From: Daejeonia sp002484105
Lineage (GTDB): Bacteria; Bacteroidota; Bacteroidia; Flavobacteriales; Weeksellaceae
Direction of reading: 5' to 3'
Assembly (NCBI RefSeq): GCF_051175565.1
Contig: NZ_CP195105.1
Span: forward strand, 1,488,001 to 1,552,000
Length of the DNA: 64,000 bases
Position 1 is the stretch's first letter; every line of letters starts with the position of its first letter. The position numbers were made by a program, and so were the translations under genes. Positions 1 through 8,561 of the stretch are shown here, piece by piece. Below the pieces are notes generated by a model. That model was not told the origin of the DNA, made no database searches, and saw only the letters and a list, made by a program, of their open reading frames with translations.

Positions 1-125
1 GTTTTGATTTTAGCATTGAAACTCTCGGCAGAAGCATTTGTATTTCTATTGTTGAAGTAATTTAGTATTTCATTGTAATGGATATGAAATGTTTTCAAAA
101 CAATATTGAACGATATCTTCTGGAT
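1..125 (-). pseudogene. C-terminal fragment of an IS transposase (ISAon1-like)
   Basis: Read on the minus strand, this stretch encodes HYNEILNYFNNR followed by NTNASAESFNAKIK, the near-C-terminal signature of a DDE-type transposase I recognise from ISAon1-like elements. The gene enters from the left edge, so its extreme C-terminus lies outside the window. The frame stays open to about position 175, but recognisable similarity fades beyond about 125 and no N-terminal half follows, so it is either truncated or badly decayed. The same signature occurs at 58.1 kb in the same orientation. Positions 126-280 hold nothing I can identify. Confidence 0.65.
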
Positions 126-280
126 GAAAATCCGGTCGGATATTTTGAAAAACTGGTGGGTATCGGTATGGGAATATTAATGGAATTGGTTAACTTAAAA
201 CTGGCTTTATGAAAGCAATTATTCGTTTATGTAATAGTCAGATAATCAGAGTGACCAATTAATTAAAAAACATCATATTT

Positions 281-1471
281 ATGGACAATACACTCGTATC
301 CGGTACTTCAAAAGCTTTCCAGAATGAATTTGGGAGCCTTCCGGAGCATATTTTTCTCTCGCCTGGGCGCATCAATATCATCGGCGAACATATAGATTAC
401 AATAATGGTTATGTACTTCCTGCAGCCATAGACAAATACATCTGTTTTGCCGTCAGCGAACTGAAGGAAGGCGAAAACAGCGTGTTTTATGCGGTGGATA
501 TGGAAGATCGTTATAATGTAGCGCACGCGCAGGAACTTCAGCCCCTGAAAGACGAACACACATGGGCGAATTATCTGTTAGGAGTTTTGAATCAGTTGAA
601 TATTCGGGGGATGAAAACCCGCCCCGTCCAGATTGCGTTCAGCAGCAGCATTCCTATCGGTGCGGGGATATCTTCTTCAGCCGCGCTGGAGTGTGGCTTT
701 GCCTTTGCCCTGAACGAGATTTTCCAGCTTGGACTTTCCAAGAAAGATCTGGCACTGATCGGACAGAAGTCCGAACATACCTTTGCGGGAGTCAACTGTG
801 GTATCATGGATCAGTTTGCATCGGTTTTCGGGCAAAAAGAGAAAGTAATCAAACTCGACTGCGACACACTGGATTATGAATATTTCGATGCGCATCTTGG
901 GGAGAATACGCTGGTGCTTCTGGACAGCTGTGTGAAACATACACTGCTCACTTCCGGCTACAACCAGATTCGCAGGCAGGTGGAAGAAGGTTTGGAAATC
1001 ATCAAACAGAACAATCCTAATGTTGAAAACTGGCGCGATGTGACACATGATATGGTGGAAAATCTTCGTGAACGTCTCGGTGAATCGGTCTACGAAAAAA
1101 GCATCTTTGTGGTCGATGAAATCAGCAGGGTGGGAGAGGCAGCAGATGCTCTTCAGAAAGGAAACTTCGGAAAGCTTGGGGCGCTGCTTTCAGCAACACA
1201 TCACGGACTGTCCCGCCAATACGGTGTTAGCTGTGAAGAACTGGATTTTCTTGTAGAGGAAGTTTTGAAAATGGATGGCGTACTCGGTGCCCGGATGATG
1301 GGCGGCGGCTTTGGCGGATGCTCTCTCAACCTGATCCGGAAAGACAAAGCAGAGGAAGTCATCAGCAACATCAGCAACCTTTACAAAAAGCAGTTTGATA
1401 TTAATCTGAAAGTTTATCCGGTGAATATCTCAGAAGGAACCTCAAAATATACACAGCATGCAGAAGTTTAG
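281..1471 (+). CDS. galK: Galactokinase
   Basis: Phosphorylates alpha-D-galactose with ATP to galactose-1-phosphate, the first committed step of the Leloir pathway in the cytoplasm. The 396-residue protein has the galactokinase signature around residues 29-47 (GRINIIGEHIDYNNGYVLP), the GHMP-kinase ATP-binding motif GAGISSSAAL near residue 130 and the C-terminal GHMP motif MMGGGFGGC. Length is normal for the family. The start at 281 lies a short distance before the conserved N-terminal motif. The stop codon overlaps the start of galT by 14 bases, so the two are almost certainly translated from one message. No clear TAnnTTTG box is visible in front, so the operon promoter is unassigned. Confidence 0.97.
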   Translation: MDNTLVSGTSKAFQNEFGSLPEHIFLSPGRINIIGEHIDYNNGYVLPAAIDKYICFAVSELKEGENSVFYAVDMEDRYNVAHAQELQPLKDEHTWANYLLGVLNQLNIRGMKTRPVQIAFSSSIPIGAGISSSAALECGFAFALNEIFQLGLSKKDLALIGQKSEHTFAGVNCGIMDQFASVFGQKEKVIKLDCDTLDYEYFDAHLGENTLVLLDSCVKHTLLTSGYNQIRRQVEEGLEIIKQNNPNVENWRDVTHDMVENLRERLGESVYEKSIFVVDEISRVGEAADALQKGNFGKLGALLSATHHGLSRQYGVSCEELDFLVEEVLKMDGVLGARMMGGGFGGCSLNLIRKDKAEEVISNISNLYKKQFDINLKVYPVNISEGTSKYTQHAEV

Positions 1472-2510
1472 CCGGCAGGATCATCCACACCGAAGATACA
1501 ATCCGCTTCTGGGCGAATGGATACTGGTTTCCCCGCAGCGGGCAAAACGTCCCTGGCAGGGACAACAGGAAAAAAACGTCGAAGAGGAACGTCCAAAACA
1601 CGATCCTCACTGCTATCTGTGTGCCGGAAACGAGCGGATCAATGGTGGGCGGAATCCTGATTACAAAGGAACATATGTTTTTGACAATGATTTTCCGGCA
1701 TTGTTGCAGGAAGAAGTTTCTTTTATAAAAGAATGTGGTGGAAACAGCTTTTTCCGCCTGAAACCGGAACGCGGGATCAATAAAGTGATTTGTTTTTCGG
1801 AAGACCACAGCCTTACGCTTCCGCTGATGGATGTAGAAGCCGTGAGGAAAGTAGTAGACGTCTGGCAGAAAGAATACCGGGAACTGGGCAGCCTGGAGTA
1901 TATCAACCATGTACAGATTTTTGAGAACAAGGGCAGTGCAATGGGATGCAGCAATCCCCATCCGCACGGGCAGATCTGGGCACAGTCGGATATCCCGAGT
2001 CTGGTGGCACGAACCCAGTATAACCTGAAAAAATATTATGACACCCGGCATACGACATTACTCCAGGATTATCTGAAAGAAGAGCTGAAATCCGGCGAAA
2101 GGATTGTTTTGGAAAATGAATATTTTGTAGCTCTGGTACCATTCTGGGCAGTGTGGCCTTATGAAACGATGATTATCAGCAAACGTCCCGCACCCAGTAT
2201 CGCCACATTTATAGAGGAAGAAAAGCTGGCTTTTGCAGAAATTCTGAAAGATCTCACTACCAAATACGACAATCTTTTTGAAATCTCATTTCCTTATTCT
2301 GCGGGTATGCATCAGGCGCCTACAGATGGAGATTATCATTCCGAATGGCATTTTCATATGCATTTTTATCCTCCGCTGCTACGGTCGGCGACGGTAAGGA
2401 AGTTTATGGTAGGCTATGAAATGCTGGCAGAAGCCCAGCGTGACATTACCCCAGAACAGAGTGCAGAAATTCTCAGAAACTTGTCAACAGTGCATTATAA
2501 AAGACGTTAA
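1458..2510 (+). CDS. galT: Galactose-1-phosphate uridylyltransferase
   Basis: Exchanges UDP-glucose and galactose-1-phosphate to give UDP-galactose and glucose-1-phosphate, directly following galactokinase in the Leloir pathway. The 350-residue protein is of normal length and shows the N-terminal HPHRRYNPL, a CxxC zinc pair at Cys52/Cys55, the catalytic HPH triad at residues 168-170 (His170 is the expected uridylyl acceptor) and the C-terminal EWHFHMHFYPPLL motif. The start overlaps the galK stop by 14 bases, which points to translational coupling. A hairpin terminator follows at 2523. No galE or sugar transporter is visible next to the pair. Confidence 0.97.
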   Translation: MQKFSRQDHPHRRYNPLLGEWILVSPQRAKRPWQGQQEKNVEEERPKHDPHCYLCAGNERINGGRNPDYKGTYVFDNDFPALLQEEVSFIKECGGNSFFRLKPERGINKVICFSEDHSLTLPLMDVEAVRKVVDVWQKEYRELGSLEYINHVQIFENKGSAMGCSNPHPHGQIWAQSDIPSLVARTQYNLKKYYDTRHTTLLQDYLKEELKSGERIVLENEYFVALVPFWAVWPYETMIISKRPAPSIATFIEEEKLAFAEILKDLTTKYDNLFEISFPYSAGMHQAPTDGDYHSEWHFHMHFYPPLLRSATVRKFMVGYEMLAEAQRDITPEQSAEILRNLSTVHYKRR

Positions 2511-2621
2511 TATTTTGATCTTGAGGCTATCCTTTTCGGACAGCCTCTTTGTTGTATATTGGTACGAGCGAGACGCACGCACCAGCGAAGATATTATAAA
2601 AGACGGTAATATTCTGATCTT
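2494..2621. repeat. 29-bp imperfect direct repeat of the galT 3' end
   Basis: The last codons of galT and the bases after them (2494-2522) recur at 2593-2621 with two mismatches in 29. The first copy covers the stop codon and leads into the terminator. The second lies in noncoding DNA just before the DUF808 gene end. It looks like a small local duplication with other sequence inserted between the copies. Confidence 0.7.
2523..2550 (+). terminator. Rho-independent terminator of galKT
   Basis: Arms GAGGCT and AGCCTC with extra TCC/GGA pairing around a TTTTC loop, followed by a short T-rich run, 13 bases after the galT stop. Confidence 0.75.
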
Positions 2622-2643
2622 CCAGAACTGTAACGTTTCCGGA

Positions 2644-3519
2644 TTATTTTTTGATCAAAACGAATATTTTCTTTGCCATCCATACCAGCGCGAATGCGAC
2701 GATTCCACCAGCAAGGCCAAGCAGTATCTCGCGCAGCAATGACGGAATTTCAGGAAGCCAGTGGTGGAGTATGTCTATATTATGCAGGAAGATTCCGCCA
2801 GAAACCATAATCAATGCAATGGTGCCGACAATACCAAGGATTCTGATGATGATGGGAAGAAGCCTGACCAGCAAATGACCGAACTTTGCAATGATGCCTT
2901 TGTCATGGGAATGTCGGATCAGTTTGAATCCTGCATCATCCATACGAACGATAAGCGCAACAATTCCGTAAACACCGACTGTTGCAAGAAAACCTACAAT
3001 GATGACGGTAAGAATCTGAATATATATATCCTTGTCAAGCGCGGTTCCCAATGCGATAATGACAATTTCGATGGAAAGAATGAAATCTGTCTTGATGGCC
3101 GCGCTCACCTTTGCCTTTTCTGCAGCTTCGGGATTTGAAACCGCAGTTTCAGATTCTGGTGTTTCATCTGTGTGATGATCATTGCGGTGGAATATCCACT
3201 CTACCATTTTTTCGACACCTTCATACGCCAGATAGAAGCCTCCAAGAGTGAGGATGACTTTTATAGCTGCAGGGAAGAATAAGTTCAGGACAATGGCAAT
3301 CGGGATAATGATCAGTTTGTTCAGGAAAGAACCTTTGGTAATCGCCCAAAGAACAGGGATTTCGCGGGAGGATACAAAACCTGTCGCTTTTTCTGCATTT
3401 ACAGCCAGGTCGTCTCCAAGGATACCGGCGGTTTTCTGGGTTGCAATTTTGCTTGCCGCGGAAACATCATCCATCAGAGATGCGATGTCGTCCAGAACTG
3501 CAAATATTCCTGATGCCAT
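2644..3519 (-). CDS. DUF808 family inner-membrane protein (YedI-like)
   Basis: The 291-residue protein matches the DUF808/YedI family, whose biochemical role is not established. The N-terminal MASGIFAVLDDIASLMDD and the segment KTAGILGDDLAVNAEKA are characteristic. Several hydrophobic helices follow (around KLIIIPIAIVLNLFFPAAIKVILTLGGFYLAY, then four more towards the C-terminus), consistent with a cytoplasmic-membrane protein. A short charged, histidine-rich loop (HRNDHHTDETPESE) sits between the first two membrane segments and the rest. It is a lone gene on the minus strand between plus-strand genes. Family assignment is firm; function is unknown. Confidence 0.85.
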   Translation of the reverse strand: MASGIFAVLDDIASLMDDVSAASKIATQKTAGILGDDLAVNAEKATGFVSSREIPVLWAITKGSFLNKLIIIPIAIVLNLFFPAAIKVILTLGGFYLAYEGVEKMVEWIFHRNDHHTDETPESETAVSNPEAAEKAKVSAAIKTDFILSIEIVIIALGTALDKDIYIQILTVIIVGFLATVGVYGIVALIVRMDDAGFKLIRHSHDKGIIAKFGHLLVRLLPIIIRILGIVGTIALIMVSGGIFLHNIDILHHWLPEIPSLLREILLGLAGGIVAFALVWMAKKIFVLIKK

Positions 3520-3668
3520 ATTTTGAATTTAAAACTGTAAAAATATTGAATTTTATCTTATGATCAGCGGTTTGTTAATCTTTAATTTTTGTATGGATAC
3601 ATTCCGGATTTATAAAATGATTTTTATCAAAACAGATTCATTAACTCTAATTGAGATAATAAAATTTG

Positions 3669-3676
3669 TATATTTG
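3669..3676 (+). promoter_or_regulatory. -7 box (TATATTTG) for the 3698 gene
   Basis: Matches the Bacteroidota -7 consensus TAnnTTTG, 21 bases before the chosen ATG. No good -33 box at 19-21 bases upstream. Confidence 0.5.
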
Positions 3677-3697
3677 GTACACTATAAAAATTACCTT

Positions 3698-4378
3698 ATG
3701 AAACACTTTTATGTATTTATGTTGATGCTTTTGGGAATGTGCTGTAAGTCACAGACCTATACCGCTTCTGTAAGCCAGGATACTGAGCAGCCCTGGATGG
3801 TTACCTTTACCCACAACGACTGGAGTTTCTTTGATCCTTATTACGATTCTTTGATGTTGTATGTGTTCATCAAACCGGAACAGAACTCTGCCGGGCAGAA
3901 TCTTTGGGATGACTGGGGAACGTTTGCTGCAGAAATGACTTGGAATGATACGGTGGGCGCCCGTCAGGCTACCCTCAATCTGAAAGACTATGTATTCCAG
4001 CATGGTGGTAAAATTCAGGACGGCAATACCATCAGTGATTTTGGCTATATCCTGATTCGCAAACCGGAAAGTGGTGATTGGGCGCAAACAGATGACCTTA
4101 TGGCATCCAAACATGGATTCAAACCCTTTACTCTGCCTGTACTCAGCACTTCACAGATGGCTGTAATGCAAAAATCATCCATTATAGACGGAAAGCTCCG
4201 CACTTCCGTAAGAGGGCTTCTGACACTGTCTGTGTATGATTTCAGTGGAGCGCTGATCAAACATTTTCAAGTGAAAAACCAGGGGCAGGATATTGAGCTT
4301 AATATCCCGACGAAAGGCAACTATATTCTTCATATTACAAGTGAAGGTGTTCAGGAAACCCTGAAGTTTAGGAAGTAA
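3698..4378 (+). CDS. Secreted protein with type IX secretion sorting tail
   Basis: I chose the ATG at 3698 because it begins a clear signal peptide (MKHFYVFMLMLLGMCCKSQ, cleavage likely after the SQ) and lies just after a -7 box. The reading frame is open further upstream but that part is not signal-like. The mature protein is about 207 residues. Its last 65 or so residues (LTLSVYDFSGALIKHF ... NYILHITSEGVQETLKFRK) look like a type A C-terminal sorting domain used by the type IX secretion system to export and anchor proteins at the cell surface. The middle part resembles nothing I know. Alone in its transcription unit, with a terminator behind it. Confidence 0.75.
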   Translation: MKHFYVFMLMLLGMCCKSQTYTASVSQDTEQPWMVTFTHNDWSFFDPYYDSLMLYVFIKPEQNSAGQNLWDDWGTFAAEMTWNDTVGARQATLNLKDYVFQHGGKIQDGNTISDFGYILIRKPESGDWAQTDDLMASKHGFKPFTLPVLSTSQMAVMQKSSIIDGKLRTSVRGLLTLSVYDFSGALIKHFQVKNQGQDIELNIPTKGNYILHITSEGVQETLKFRK

Positions 4379-4410
4379 TATTTCTTCATATCAAATTAAT
4401 TTTTCATTTG

Positions 4411-4437
4411 TTGCGGGATCATCTTCCCGCAATTTTT
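4411..4437 (+). terminator. Rho-independent terminator
   Basis: Arms TTGCGGGA and TCCCGCAA around a 6-base loop, followed by TTTTTA, 33 bases after the 3698 gene stops. Confidence 0.8.
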
Positions 4438-4570
4438 ATGAAGGGAGTATTCGGGCTTTAGCATATAACTTGTGATGATGCCTGCCGAAAATGATTTATT
4501 TTTGATGAAATTGCAGGATAGTAGAAAAAAAATTATAAATTTACACCTGAATTACTCTTTTTACACATCT

Positions 4571-5197
4571 ATGAAATCAAGAATTCTGCTGTATTTTAGC
4601 CTGTTGGCATCTGTACTGTCGTTCGGGCAGACATTTAAATATGGGATTACTGCCAATATTCACAAGGGCTCTATAGTAGGTATTCATGACTATTCTAGGT
4701 CTGTGTTTGGTGCTGGTTTAGGCTTTTTTAGCAGCATCGCATTGGTTAATAACGATATTTTTGATTCTGCATGGCTGTATCTGGAGCCTCAGGTAGAATT
4801 CAGCATGCAAGGGGAAAATGCCGATCCGCCACAAGGGTACCAGAAGTTTCACAATAATTATTTAGGTTTACAAGTTTATCTTAAATATTATTTGCATCAG
4901 TATGGTGTTAAAGGTAATGTATTCTTTTTTGGTGGGCCCAGGGTAGAATATCTTCTATCAGAGAAACGTGATGGTCCGCCAGTATATGATATGTTTGTAG
5001 ATCAGGAAAAGAGAATCAATAATTTTGGTTATGGTATATCAGTAGGTGGTGGGGGAAGAATAAATGACAAATTGGAAGCTTTTATTCGATTTGATAGAGG
5101 TTTTTCTAAAATTTATCCGGATTATACCTATAAAAATACCTATAACCGTTTTCTCAGCGTTGGCATCAATTACTATCTGAACAACAATAGGTGGTAG
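4571..5197 (+). CDS. Outer-membrane beta-barrel protein, PorT-like fold
   Basis: The start at 4571 (MKSRILLYFSLLASVLSFGQ) gives a clean signal peptide; residues read upstream of it are not signal-like. The mature part of about 190 residues alternates polar and hydrophobic residues and ends in YNRFLSVGINYYLNNNRW, typical of small 8-stranded outer-membrane barrels in Bacteroidota. Function is unknown. The gene is visibly more AT-rich than its neighbours and uses TTA/TTG leucine codons freely, which may mean it was acquired later. Confidence 0.6.
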   Translation: MKSRILLYFSLLASVLSFGQTFKYGITANIHKGSIVGIHDYSRSVFGAGLGFFSSIALVNNDIFDSAWLYLEPQVEFSMQGENADPPQGYQKFHNNYLGLQVYLKYYLHQYGVKGNVFFFGGPRVEYLLSEKRDGPPVYDMFVDQEKRINNFGYGISVGGGGRINDKLEAFIRFDRGFSKIYPDYTYKNTYNRFLSVGINYYLNNNRW

Positions 5198-5264
5198 TGT
5201 CTTTCTAAATTTAAGGACTTTTTTGCGTGAAAAAGTAATTCGATGGATATCGGATAAAAATCCG

Positions 5265-5272
5265 TATCTTTG
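5265..5272 (+). promoter_or_regulatory. -7 box (TATCTTTG) for the DEAD-box helicase
   Basis: Perfect TAnnTTTG match 26 bases before the ATG at 5299. No convincing -33 box. Confidence 0.6.
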
Positions 5273-5298
5273 CCGCTTAAATTATAGACGATCTTTAA

Positions 5299-6957
5299 AT
5301 GAATTTATTTGCGGAATCCAACTTGAGTCCTGAAATTCTTCAGGCAGTTGGCGAACTCGGCTACGAACAGCCGACAGAAATCCAGAAACAGACCATTCCT
5401 TTTATCCTTTCGGATATTCGCGATCTCATCGCGCTTGCGGCAACAGGAACGGGCAAAACAGCAGCTTTTTCGCTTCCCATTCTGGATATGATAGACGACA
5501 GCAGTCGTAAAATCCAGTTATTGGTTCTTTGCCCTACTCGTGAACTTTGCCTTCAGATTACCAAAGACATCAAAAGCTATACAAAATATCTTCCCAACGT
5601 AAAAACCACAGCGGTATATGGAGGGAGCAGTATTACTGACCAGATCCGATCTCTTCGGGAAAAACCACAGATTATTGTCGGTACACCCGGACGTGTAATA
5701 GACCTGATCGGAAGAAAAGCGCTGGATTTTTCATCCATCAGTTGGCTCGTACTTGACGAAGCTGATGAGATGCTTTCGATGGGGTTTAAAGATGATCTCG
5801 AAACCATCCTTAAAGAAACACCCGAAGAAAAACAAACTCTTCTTTTCTCCGCCACCATGAGTAAGGAAGTTGAGCGTATTTCTAAAAATTATCTTACCAA
5901 TCCCCACAAAATTTCGGTGGGCAGCATCAATGCCGTCAAGAAAAATATAGCACACGAATACTATGTAGTTGGCTACCGGCACAAAAAAGAAGCGCTGAAA
6001 AGACTTATTGATGCCAATCCTAACCAGTATTCCATCATTTTCTGCCGTACCAGAATGGAGACGCAGGAAGTGGCGGATTTCCTGATGCAGAACGGATATG
6101 CAGCCGATGCATTGCATGGTGATCTTTCTCAGGCACAGCGTGATACGGTAATGAAAAAATTTCGTCTGAAAAATATCGATATCCTGGTGGCAACAGATGT
6201 GGCAGCGCGCGGACTTGATGTGGATTCCCTGACGCACGTCATCCATTATTCTATTCCGGATGATCCTGAAATTTTCGTACACCGGAGTGGAAGAACAGGT
6301 AGAGCAGGCAAGGACGGCATTTCCATAGCACTGGTAAAGCCTGAAGAAACCCGCAAACTGAAACAAATCAAGGCGCAGACCAAAATAGACCTGAAAGAGA
6401 AGGAAATTCCTAAGGGAGAAGACATCATCAGAGCGCAGGTAAACGGCGTGCTGGAAAATCTCTTCACCGAACATGAAGATTATTCTGAATTCGGAAACTA
6501 TGAACTTCCCGATCTGTCCGGTTTCTCCAAAGAGCAGATTGTACACCAGATGCTTCAGTTTAAACTCCGGGATCTTGCCCTGTATTACCGGGACCGCAAC
6601 GATATGAAAACCCAGAATCTTTCTGACGAGTCCGAAATGCCGCGCAGCCGCAGAGAAAGACGCAAAGAAGAGAAAAACAAGCGTGGTAACAAAGGCGGCA
6701 AACGCAGAAACAGTGAAAATATGGTACGCTTCTTCTTCAATCTTGGCAAAAGAGATCATCTGAAGAAAGTAGATATGCTGGACATCATCAACAAGGCAAC
6801 TGCCAAAACCAAGAAAAGAGCCGACATCGGCGATATCGAAATCCTCGACAAGTTTACGTTCTTTGAAGTGGACAAAAATTTCAAAAACGAAATTCTAAGC
6901 AACCTTCCTTATATGAAATTTAAAGGAAAAGAAATGAGAGCCGAAGTGGCCAACTAA
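5299..6957 (+). CDS. DEAD-box ATP-dependent RNA helicase with DbpA-type RNA-binding tail
   Basis: Unwinds structured RNA with ATP; the likely roles are ribosome assembly or cold adaptation. The 552-residue protein has the Q motif near residues 24-30, Walker A ATGTGKT (48-54), DEAD in motif II (VLDEADEML), SAT in motif III and HRSGRTGRAG in motif VI. After the helicase core comes a basic stretch (RSRRERRKEEKNKRGNKGGKRR) and then a C-terminal domain beginning VRFFFNLGKRDHLKK that fits the DbpA RNA-binding fold used to recognise 23S rRNA. That makes a ribosome-related role plausible, though the exact symbol (dbpA/deaD/csdA) cannot be fixed. Single-gene unit flanked by a promoter and a strong terminator. 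Confidence 0.93.
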   Translation: MNLFAESNLSPEILQAVGELGYEQPTEIQKQTIPFILSDIRDLIALAATGTGKTAAFSLPILDMIDDSSRKIQLLVLCPTRELCLQITKDIKSYTKYLPNVKTTAVYGGSSITDQIRSLREKPQIIVGTPGRVIDLIGRKALDFSSISWLVLDEADEMLSMGFKDDLETILKETPEEKQTLLFSATMSKEVERISKNYLTNPHKISVGSINAVKKNIAHEYYVVGYRHKKEALKRLIDANPNQYSIIFCRTRMETQEVADFLMQNGYAADALHGDLSQAQRDTVMKKFRLKNIDILVATDVAARGLDVDSLTHVIHYSIPDDPEIFVHRSGRTGRAGKDGISIALVKPEETRKLKQIKAQTKIDLKEKEIPKGEDIIRAQVNGVLENLFTEHEDYSEFGNYELPDLSGFSKEQIVHQMLQFKLRDLALYYRDRNDMKTQNLSDESEMPRSRRERRKEEKNKRGNKGGKRRNSENMVRFFFNLGKRDHLKKVDMLDIINKATAKTKKRADIGDIEILDKFTFFEVDKNFKNEILSNLPYMKFKGKEMRAEVAN

Positions 6958-6965
6958 AAATAAAA

Positions 6966-6995
6966 GAAGCAGTTCGTAAGAGCTGCTTCTTTTTT
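6966..6995 (+). terminator. Strong rho-independent terminator
   Basis: Ten-base stem (GAAGCAGTTC / GAGCTGCTTC, one G-T pair) with a GTAA loop followed by six T residues, directly after the helicase gene. Confidence 0.9.
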
Positions 6996-7029
6996 CATAA
7001 GATGATTTATTGAGAAGGGATTTGTTGTT

Positions 7030-7377
7030 TCATTCCTTTTTCACAATCAGGATCCAGTCTTCATCCAGAAACTTGTATCCGATATCATATACAAACCGGT
7101 ATTCTGCACCATTTTTGTATACCCGGAAGTTTGTGAAATAATCAAAACTGAAGCCTTCTGCAACAAGTTTCTGTTTTGATATTTTTAGTTTTCCGTCCGA
7201 AAAATTCAGTTCTGCAAGGATTCTGTAATTCCTCCGCAGCCGGTTGTTGATATTGCGCATCAAGTTAGACGAATCTTTGTTCATCTTATTGTTATACGCG
7301 TTGCGGCATGCATCGTTACAAAACTTCTTGTCAGCACGCCCGATAATCTTTTCACCACATTCCAGACACTGAGCCAT
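7030..7377 (-). CDS. Small zinc-ribbon protein (DUF2116-like)
   Basis: A 115-residue protein with an N-terminal zinc ribbon: MAQCLECGEKI (Cys4, Cys7) then FCNDACRNAYNN (Cys19, Cys23). The rest is a basic region (NINNRLRRNYRIL) and a short beta-rich tail ending DEDWILIVKKE. This arrangement is common in Flavobacteriia, where it is annotated as DUF2116 or a DNA-binding zinc-ribbon protein. I know of no proven function. It stands alone on the minus strand, tail to tail with the helicase gene. Confidence 0.8.
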   Translation of the reverse strand: MAQCLECGEKIIGRADKKFCNDACRNAYNNKMNKDSSNLMRNINNRLRRNYRILAELNFSDGKLKISKQKLVAEGFSFDYFTNFRVYKNGAEYRFVYDIGYKFLDEDWILIVKKE

Positions 7378-7543
7378 TACTGATTTTTTCAGGACTTAAA
7401 TTAAACATTTTTATTGAAATATAAAAATAAAATAATAAAATCAAGTTAAAGCATTTCCTGATGAGATTTTGAGGAAATATTTACCCTAAAATCAAACAGA
7501 TGTTTTAACTATTTTTTGCAGATTTTGCTCCGAAGGCCACCAT

Positions 7544-8008
7544 TCAGTTCAGATATTTTCTTTCAATGTAGGGTTCTTTAGAAAAATAAATGCCGCCGAC
7601 AAAATTCTGATCGCGGTAGATCCACACGTTTGCAAACCGTATTTCCGGATTTTTTTCAGTTGTAATCCGGAAAATGAACATTTCCACAGGATCGCGGGTC
7701 AGGCTGTATCTGTTAAGATAAGCGGCCTGAAAGTCTTCAACAGATACATTTCCATATTTACTGTTCAGGAAACCACAATTTTTTTCGTAGTTCGTTGCCA
7801 GAAAATGCTTCAGCCTGCCGGTAATATTAAAGCCTTCAAAAGGTGTGTAGTCGTGACTTTTACATTTCCCGGTATAAGAATTGACAAACTGCAGAGCAAT
7901 ATTTTTCCGCTCCTGGCTGATCTGGGATTCCGGAATTTTTTTATAGTTTTTCTGGGCAGAAAAGAGCAAAGGTAATATTACCAGCATAAATAATGTAAAT
8001 TTTTTCAT
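7544..8008 (-). CDS. Small secreted protein of unknown function
   Basis: Starting at the ATG at 8008 (MKKFTLFMLVILPLLFSAQKN) gives a standard signal peptide; nine upstream residues (MYDKKKYKN) read from an earlier ATG but precede the signal and are probably not translated. The mature part of about 135 residues contains SYTGKCKSHDYTPFEGFNITGRLKHF and two or three cysteines that could pair after export. I do not recognise the family. It has no close operon partner. Confidence 0.6.
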   Translation of the reverse strand: MKKFTLFMLVILPLLFSAQKNYKKIPESQISQERKNIALQFVNSYTGKCKSHDYTPFEGFNITGRLKHFLATNYEKNCGFLNSKYGNVSVEDFQAAYLNRYSLTRDPVEMFIFRITTEKNPEIRFANVWIYRDQNFVGGIYFSKEPYIERKYLN

Positions 8009-8199
8009 GTTTTTGTATTTTTTTTTGTCATACAAATATACTTATAAATCAGTTTATTATCTGTTTTCAAACGACTACAAATGATAATAAACAATTTATT
8101 ACCGGCTTGGCCTGCTGGTGCATTGCAAATTTGCATCAGAGATCCGGAAGGACAGTATAACGGTCCGGGTCTGAATGTTTAACTTAAAATTTTATAATC

Positions 8200-8532
8200 A
8201 TGTCACTACGAAACAAAGTTACCTTAATTGGTAGAACAGGAAAAGATGTAGAAACCGTCAACCTCGAAAACGGAATCATCGCAAAAGTCAGTCTGGCCAC
8301 TTCGGATTACTTTACCAATTCGAAAGGCGAGAAGGTAGAAGAAACCCAATGGCACAATCTGGTGGCCTACGGACGCAATGCTGAAATCCTGAACAAATAT
8401 GTAGAAAAAGGAAAAGAAATCGGTATTGAAGGCAAAATCGTTTACAGAAGTTATGAAGCCAATGACGGGCAGAAACGCTATATCACCGAAATCCGTATCG
8501 AAGAATTATTGCTGCTGGGCAATAAATCCTGA
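8200..8532 (+). CDS. ssb: Single-stranded DNA-binding protein, short form
   Basis: Binds single-stranded DNA through one OB fold. The 110-residue protein starts MSLRNKVTLIGRTGKDVE and carries WHNLVAYGRNAEILNKYVEKG, the typical SSB core. It ends right after the core at LLLLGNKS and lacks the glycine-rich linker and acidic DDDLPF-type tail with which replicative SSBs recruit partners. It is therefore probably an auxiliary SSB for recombination or competence rather than the main replication SSB. The HRDC-domain gene follows after 29 bases, probably in the same message. Confidence 0.88.
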   Translation: MSLRNKVTLIGRTGKDVETVNLENGIIAKVSLATSDYFTNSKGEKVEETQWHNLVAYGRNAEILNKYVEKGKEIGIEGKIVYRSYEANDGQKRYITEIRIEELLLLGNKS

Positions 8533-8561
8533 GAAGGGACCACTCCTAAAATGATGAAATC

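Noticed and set aside
5731..6759. A 342-codon open frame antisense to the DEAD-box helicase
   Set aside because: It is the mirror of a clearly real coding gene; the protein is rich in Phe, His, Cys and Ile as expected of an antisense frame.
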